DNA of 64,000 bases from Bradyrhizobium guangzhouense (GTDB lineage: Bacteria; Pseudomonadota; Alphaproteobacteria; Rhizobiales; Xanthobacteraceae): NCBI RefSeq assembly GCF_004114955.1, contig NZ_CP030053.1, positions 4,402,001-4,466,000 of the forward strand, in the 5' to 3' direction. Positions 60,475 through 64,000 of this stretch are shown in pieces (position 1 is the first letter of the stretch; each line of letters starts with the position of its first letter). The translations under genes were made by a program, and so were the position numbers. The notes beneath the pieces are model-generated. The model did no database searches, was not told the DNA's origin, and saw nothing but the letters and a program-made list of their open reading frames with translations.

Positions 60475-61770
60475 TCAGCCAGACGCGGCCGGCAATTTGA
60501 CCTGGACGCGCAGTCCGGTGCGTCCACCATCGGCAACATTCACAGCCTCGATCGATCCGCCGAGCCGAACAACGATCCGCTTGACGATGGATAGACCAAG
60601 CCCGACGCCATCGCCTTCAGGCCGCTGGCCGCGATAGAAGGGCTCGAAAATCCGGGTGATCTCCTCGGGCCCAACTCCGCTCCCGCTATCCTCGATCTGG
60701 AGGATCGCCGTGCCGCCCTCGCGATAGACCCACGCGTCAATCCGTCCCCCATGCGGCGTGAAGCGGAGGGCGTTGTCGAGGAGATTGCGTGCCAACGCAG
60801 CGAGCATGACCGCTTCCGCGCGTACCAATGCCGGCTCGATACGTGCAAAGCCGAGATCGACGCCGCGATTGGCTGCATCAGCCATGGCGTCGGCTACGAC
60901 CTCTTTCAATGTAACGTCCAGCGCGACGACCGGCATGACCGATCCATCCGACGATCCGGCGTCCTGCCTTGCCAGCGCCAGCAATTGTTCAAGAAGATGC
61001 TTGGTCCGCCCGATCCCCCGGCGGAGCGCCGTCACGCGGTCTCGCGCATCGGCGGGTAGATCGACCGCAGAGAGATTCTCCGCTTGCAGGCTCAGCGCCG
61101 TAATCGGGGTGCGCAGCTCATGCGCGGCGTCGGCAACGAACCGGCGTTGCTGATCCACCAAGAAACGTGTCCGTTGCAACAATCCATTGATGGAGGCGAC
61201 GAACGAATGCAGCTCGGTCGGCATCTGCGCCGCCGGCAGCGGCGTCATGTCATCAGCATTGCGGCGGTCGAGATCACCGGCGAGACGTACCATCGGCCGC
61301 AGCGAGCGTGAAATGACAATGGCCGTGACCAGCAATAGACAGGGAATGAGCGCGGCGATCGGCAGCACGGTGCGGAAGGCCATGTCACTCGCGATCTCGT
61401 CGCGCACGGAGGTGCGCTGCGCCACGGCGAACCGCGTGCCATCGGACCGCGTCCGCAGCAGCGCGCGGATCGGCTGCCCCTTTCGGGTCGCCAGCGCGAG
61501 ACCGTCCTTGAGGCTCCAAAGCCCCGCATCGTCATCGGACGCCTCGTCGATCAGCCAGACCTCGGCGTCCTCATCCACACCACGCAGGTCCCGACCACCG
61601 GTGAGGCTGCCGGACTGCACGAGGCCTGCGATCTGGATCAGGACGGAGTCCTGCATCTCGATGGCTTCGTCGAACGCCCAGCGATGGGCGAACAGGCCGC
61701 CAATCAGTCCCGTCAGGAGAATGATCGCGGTGAGACCGGCGAACAGCCGGCCCCGCAAGGACCTGATCAT
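60475..61770 (-). CDS. sensor histidine kinase, QseC/PmrB-like
   Basis: A 431-residue kinase. There are two membrane helices (residues about 8-28 and about 130-152) around a periplasmic sensor of some 100 residues. A HAMP-like region follows, then the phospho-acceptor AHELRTPITALSLQ (His near 220), N-box ARNLLDNALRF, and G-boxes DSGSGVGP and GVGLGLSIV. Its start overlaps the regulator stop in ATGA. The pair is divergent from the COG4705-type membrane gene and may control it. Confidence 0.93.
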   Translation of the reverse strand: MIRSLRGRLFAGLTAIILLTGLIGGLFAHRWAFDEAIEMQDSVLIQIAGLVQSGSLTGGRDLRGVDEDAEVWLIDEASDDDAGLWSLKDGLALATRKGQPIRALLRTRSDGTRFAVAQRTSVRDEIASDMAFRTVLPIAALIPCLLLVTAIVISRSLRPMVRLAGDLDRRNADDMTPLPAAQMPTELHSFVASINGLLQRTRFLVDQQRRFVADAAHELRTPITALSLQAENLSAVDLPADARDRVTALRRGIGRTKHLLEQLLALARQDAGSSDGSVMPVVALDVTLKEVVADAMADAANRGVDLGFARIEPALVRAEAVMLAALARNLLDNALRFTPHGGRIDAWVYREGGTAILQIEDSGSGVGPEEITRIFEPFYRGQRPEGDGVGLGLSIVKRIVVRLGGSIEAVNVADGGRTGLRVQVKLPAASG

Positions 61771-62426
61771 GAGCGGTCCACCATCCAGCCGACTCCACGC
61801 ACGTTGCGGATCGCATCCGCGCCGAGTTTCTTGCGAACCGCATGAATCAGGAATTCGATCGCGTTGCTCGCAACCTCCTCGTTCCAGCCGTAGAGCTGCC
61901 GCTCCAAATCGCTGCGTGACAGGATCGTGCCGGGCCGTGCCAGCAGCGCCTGCAGCAGTGCGAATTCGCGCGCGGTCAGCACCGCGGATTTTGTGAGATA
62001 GGACGCTTCCCGGCTCGCGGGGTCCAGGCGCAGCACTGCATTGCCGAGCACCGCCGGCGCGCCGCTGGCCTCGCGCCGAGCCACCGCGCGCATCCGCGCC
62101 AGCAACTCGCGAATCTCGAAGGGCTTGACGAGATAATCGTCGGCGCCGAGATCGAGCCCCTCGATCCTGTCGTCGATCGCATCGCGCGCGGTCACGATGA
62201 TGACGGGAAGCTTGCGGCCATCGGCGCGCAACCGCCGCAGGATGTCGCGGCCGTCGACATTCGGCAGACCAAGATCGAGCAGCAACACCTCGTAGGATTC
62301 GCTCGCCGCGGCGTGCAGCGCGGTCTCGCCGTCCCTGACCCAGTCGACGGCATAGGCGGCATCCTTCAGCGCCTGCTCGACGGCGGCGCCGACCATCCTG
62401 TCATCCTCGATCAGCAGCACCCGCAA
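61767..62426 (-). CDS. OmpR-family response regulator, QseB/PmrA-like
   Basis: A 219-residue regulator. The receiver domain has the acidic pair EDD near residue 7, phospho-Asp in LLLDLGLPN (Asp51), Thr in IVTARD and Lys in LVKPFEI. A winged-helix output domain with LTAREFALLQALLARPG and NAIEFLIHAVRKKLG follows. It is first in the two-gene operon with its kinase. Upstream is a 195-bp region shared with the divergent membrane protein operon. Confidence 0.94.
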   Translation of the reverse strand: MRVLLIEDDRMVGAAVEQALKDAAYAVDWVRDGETALHAAASESYEVLLLDLGLPNVDGRDILRRLRADGRKLPVIIVTARDAIDDRIEGLDLGADDYLVKPFEIRELLARMRAVARREASGAPAVLGNAVLRLDPASREASYLTKSAVLTAREFALLQALLARPGTILSRSDLERQLYGWNEEVASNAIEFLIHAVRKKLGADAIRNVRGVGWMVDRS

Positions 62427-62621
62427 AAATCGATCCTCGAGCTCCGCCGGACCTTCCGGCTCTCACATCCTGTTCACCATGACTTAGCGCAGAGTTAGGA
62501 AGCGCGAGCAGGCCCAAATTGCGGCGAAGACGATGCTGCGCACGAAATTTCTCGCCCCTAAGTCGGGCCTAAGTCCTCTGCGCGACGGTCCCACATCGCT
62601 TCGGCTCCAGGAGATTTGGGC

Positions 62622-63404
62622 GTGTCGCAATATTTAGGCGTTGGCGCAAGGCAGATGCTGAACAAGGTTCCGGAGGTCACCGCGATCTTCTGGGCCATCA
62701 AGATCCTCTCCACGACGGTCGGGGAGACCGGCGCCGACTATCTCGCGGTTCATGTCGGCCTCGGCGCCAGCCTCACCGCGATCTGTTTGACCGGCCTGCT
62801 CGTTGCCGCGCTGCTCACGCAACTGCGCCGCCGGGCGTATGTGCCCTGGATCTACTGGCTCACTGTTGTTCTCGTCAGCATCGTTGGTACACAGCTCACT
62901 GATCTGTTGACCGACAAGCTCGACATCAGCCTCTACATCAGCACCGCAGCGTTCGCCTGCGCGCTCGCGGCGACGTTCGCCTTATGGTTCAGCGTCGAGC
63001 GCACCCTCTCGATCCATAGTATCGTCACGACGCGACGCGAGCTGTTCTACTGGACCGCGATCCTGTTCACCTTCGCGCTCGGCACCGCAGCCGGCGATCT
63101 GTCCGCCGAAGCGCTCGGCCTCGGTTTCCAGCTCGGTGTTGTCGCCTTCAGTGCGCTGATCGCCGCTGTGGCCGTCTCTTATCATTTCGGCGCCAATCCG
63201 GTCCTCACCTTCTGGCTCGCCTACATCCTCACCCGCCCGCTCGGCGCCTCGCTCGGCGATCTGCTGTCCCAATCGCGCGAATACGGCGGCATCGGTCTCG
63301 GCACGATCCAGACCAGCATCGGCTTCCTGAGCATCATCGTTGGCCTTGTTGCCTGGGTGACGTTCGAAGGCGACGGCGCGCGCCGGGCCGGCCCAGCCCA
63401 GTAA
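62622..63404 (+). CDS. COG4705-type multi-pass membrane protein
   Basis: A 260-residue protein with about eight membrane helices in repeated units ([20 protein letters not shown] and later [20 protein letters not shown]). ET-x-x-D and GDL-type acidic residues inside helices suggest transport. The GTG at 62622 has AGGAG 8 nt upstream; an internal ATG at 62655 is also possible. No function is established. A paralogue begins at 63924, with a small secreted protein between, all divergent from a two-component system. Confidence 0.8.
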   Translation: MSQYLGVGARQMLNKVPEVTAIFWAIKILSTTVGETGADYLAVHVGLGASLTAICLTGLLVAALLTQLRRRAYVPWIYWLTVVLVSIVGTQLTDLLTDKLDISLYISTAAFACALAATFALWFSVERTLSIHSIVTTRRELFYWTAILFTFALGTAAGDLSAEALGLGFQLGVVAFSALIAAVAVSYHFGANPVLTFWLAYILTRPLGASLGDLLSQSREYGGIGLGTIQTSIGFLSIIVGLVAWVTFEGDGARRAGPAQ

Positions 63405-63463
63405 TTCGCAACGCAGGTTCAACCCGTCCTGCGCCGAGGCAGGAGTTACACCAGGAGACACCG

Positions 63464-63862
63464 ATGAAACTCATTCCCGCCATTGCCGTTTGTCTCGTGA
63501 CAACGTTCACGGGCGAGCCGAACACGCAGGCAAGCCGGCACTTCACCTTTGTGCCGCTGGCGGAGGCGGCGGCCGCGAAGCTCGGCGACCTTACGCCATT
63601 CCGCAGCATCGCGGTCGATGTCGCGGGGCTGATCGACAAGGGCGACCTGGCCGCCGCCAAGGCCAGGATCAAGGACCTGGAGACCAAATGGGACGAAGCA
63701 GAAGCCGGATTGAAGCCACGCGCGGCGGCCGACTGGCACATGGTGGACAAGGCGATTGACCGAGCTCTGGAAGCGCTGCGCGCAGGAACGCCGGATGCCG
63801 CCAAATGCAAGCAAGCGATCACCGACTTGCTTACGATCATGGATAGCGTCGCCAAGGCCTGA
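63464..63862 (+). CDS. small exported helical protein
   Basis: A 132-residue protein. AGGAGA lies 5 nt before ATG 63464. The N-terminus [20 protein letters not shown] looks like a short signal peptide, and the mature part is helical and charged ([19 protein letters not shown]). It ends in [14 protein letters not shown]. It lies between two COG4705-type genes and is probably a periplasmic partner. I know no named family. Confidence 0.75.
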   Translation: MKLIPAIAVCLVTTFTGEPNTQASRHFTFVPLAEAAAAKLGDLTPFRSIAVDVAGLIDKGDLAAAKARIKDLETKWDEAEAGLKPRAAADWHMVDKAIDRALEALRAGTPDAAKCKQAITDLLTIMDSVAKA

Positions 63863-63923
63863 GGTTTCCGCACCGCCTCCCGCCAGTCGCAGGCCATAGT
63901 TCTGGCCCAGCAAAGAGGACACG

Positions 63924-64000
63924 ATGGAAGACACTATCAAGAGCAGCCATTTCAGCGAAAGCAAGGTCCCCGAGGTCACGCTCGGTTTCTGGATCATCAA
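63924..64000 (+). CDS. second COG4705-type membrane protein, 5' end only
   Basis: GAGG precedes ATG 63924. The 25 visible codons read MEDTIKSSHFSESK and then VPEVTLGFWIIK before the window ends. The VPEVT-x-x-FW-x-IK block matches the start of the protein at 62622, so this is a tandem paralogue. It supports a three-gene operon. The rest lies outside the window. Confidence 0.7.
   Translation, partial: MEDTIKSSHFSESKVPEVTLGFWII

Noticed and set aside
1..64000. CRISPR arrays, tRNA or rRNA genes, prophage
   Set aside because: No regularly spaced repeats, cloverleaf-like segments, rRNA stretches or phage structural genes were seen. The repeats present are REP-like or palindromic elements.

Overview
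The window is a GC-rich, densely coded alphaproteobacterial chromosome segment. AcpXL-type very-long-chain fatty acid genes, a class II DAHP synthase, an Atm1-type exporter, psd-pssA, DUF2865 and DUF6894 proteins, and fused LivHM permeases point to Bradyrhizobium or a close relative in Nitrobacteraceae. That genus assignment is inferred from gene content, not from a marker gene. I saw no rRNA, tRNA or CRISPR array.

Layout. 1-3.6 kb: 5'-part of an MscS-type channel, a DUF763 protein, a cytochrome P450 and a small coiled-coil protein. 3.6-19.5 kb: a catabolic cluster that I read as nicotinate degradation by the reductive (Eubacterium barkeri-like) route inside an aerobe. It holds NicAB nicotinate dehydrogenase with three c-type hemes, 6-hydroxynicotinate reductase, enamidase, an ABC importer of the branched-chain amino acid type, a MarR regulator, an ApbE-like UPF0280 protein, an amino-acid-synthesis-family protein, an extradiol dioxygenase and a ferredoxin-NADP reductase. 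Related inverted-repeat operators lie in front of enamidase, between the reductase and nicAB, and in front of the dioxygenase, and tie the cluster into one likely regulon. 19.8-26.4 kb: HerA-like ATPase, small redox proteins, an MgtC-like protein, a Crp/Fnr regulator and several small genes, two of them under 60 codons.

26.7-34.7 kb: acpXL-fabZXL-fabF2XL-fabF1XL-lpxXL for the C26-C28 hydroxy fatty acid of lipid A, followed by two identical IS4-family insertions. Each insertion sits exactly in the loop of one hairpin of the same REP-like element, and beyond them lies a broken copy of the lpxXL 3' end. 34.7-46.9 kb: PotF-aminotransferase-rhodanese, two tandem Kup potassium transporters, MotAB, an SDR, an RraA-like protein and pssA/psd phospholipid synthesis. 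47-64 kb: an Atm1-like exporter, a LOG protein, the cysS-[37 aa]-GNAT-cimA operon, secreted proteins, nadE, dgkA, class II DAHP synthase, a hydrolase, and a two-component system divergent from a COG4705-type membrane protein operon that runs off the window.

How it works together: nicotinate would be imported by LivKHMGF and hydroxylated by membrane-anchored NicAB, with electrons passing to the respiratory chain. It would then be reduced by Hnr with low-potential electrons (possibly via Fpr and ferredoxin) and opened by enamidase. The later steps are not in this window. Separately, five copies of a two-hairpin intergenic repeat and two copies of a GTAGGGTGGG-bounded repeat decorate gene ends, and the IS4-family element has used the first as target.
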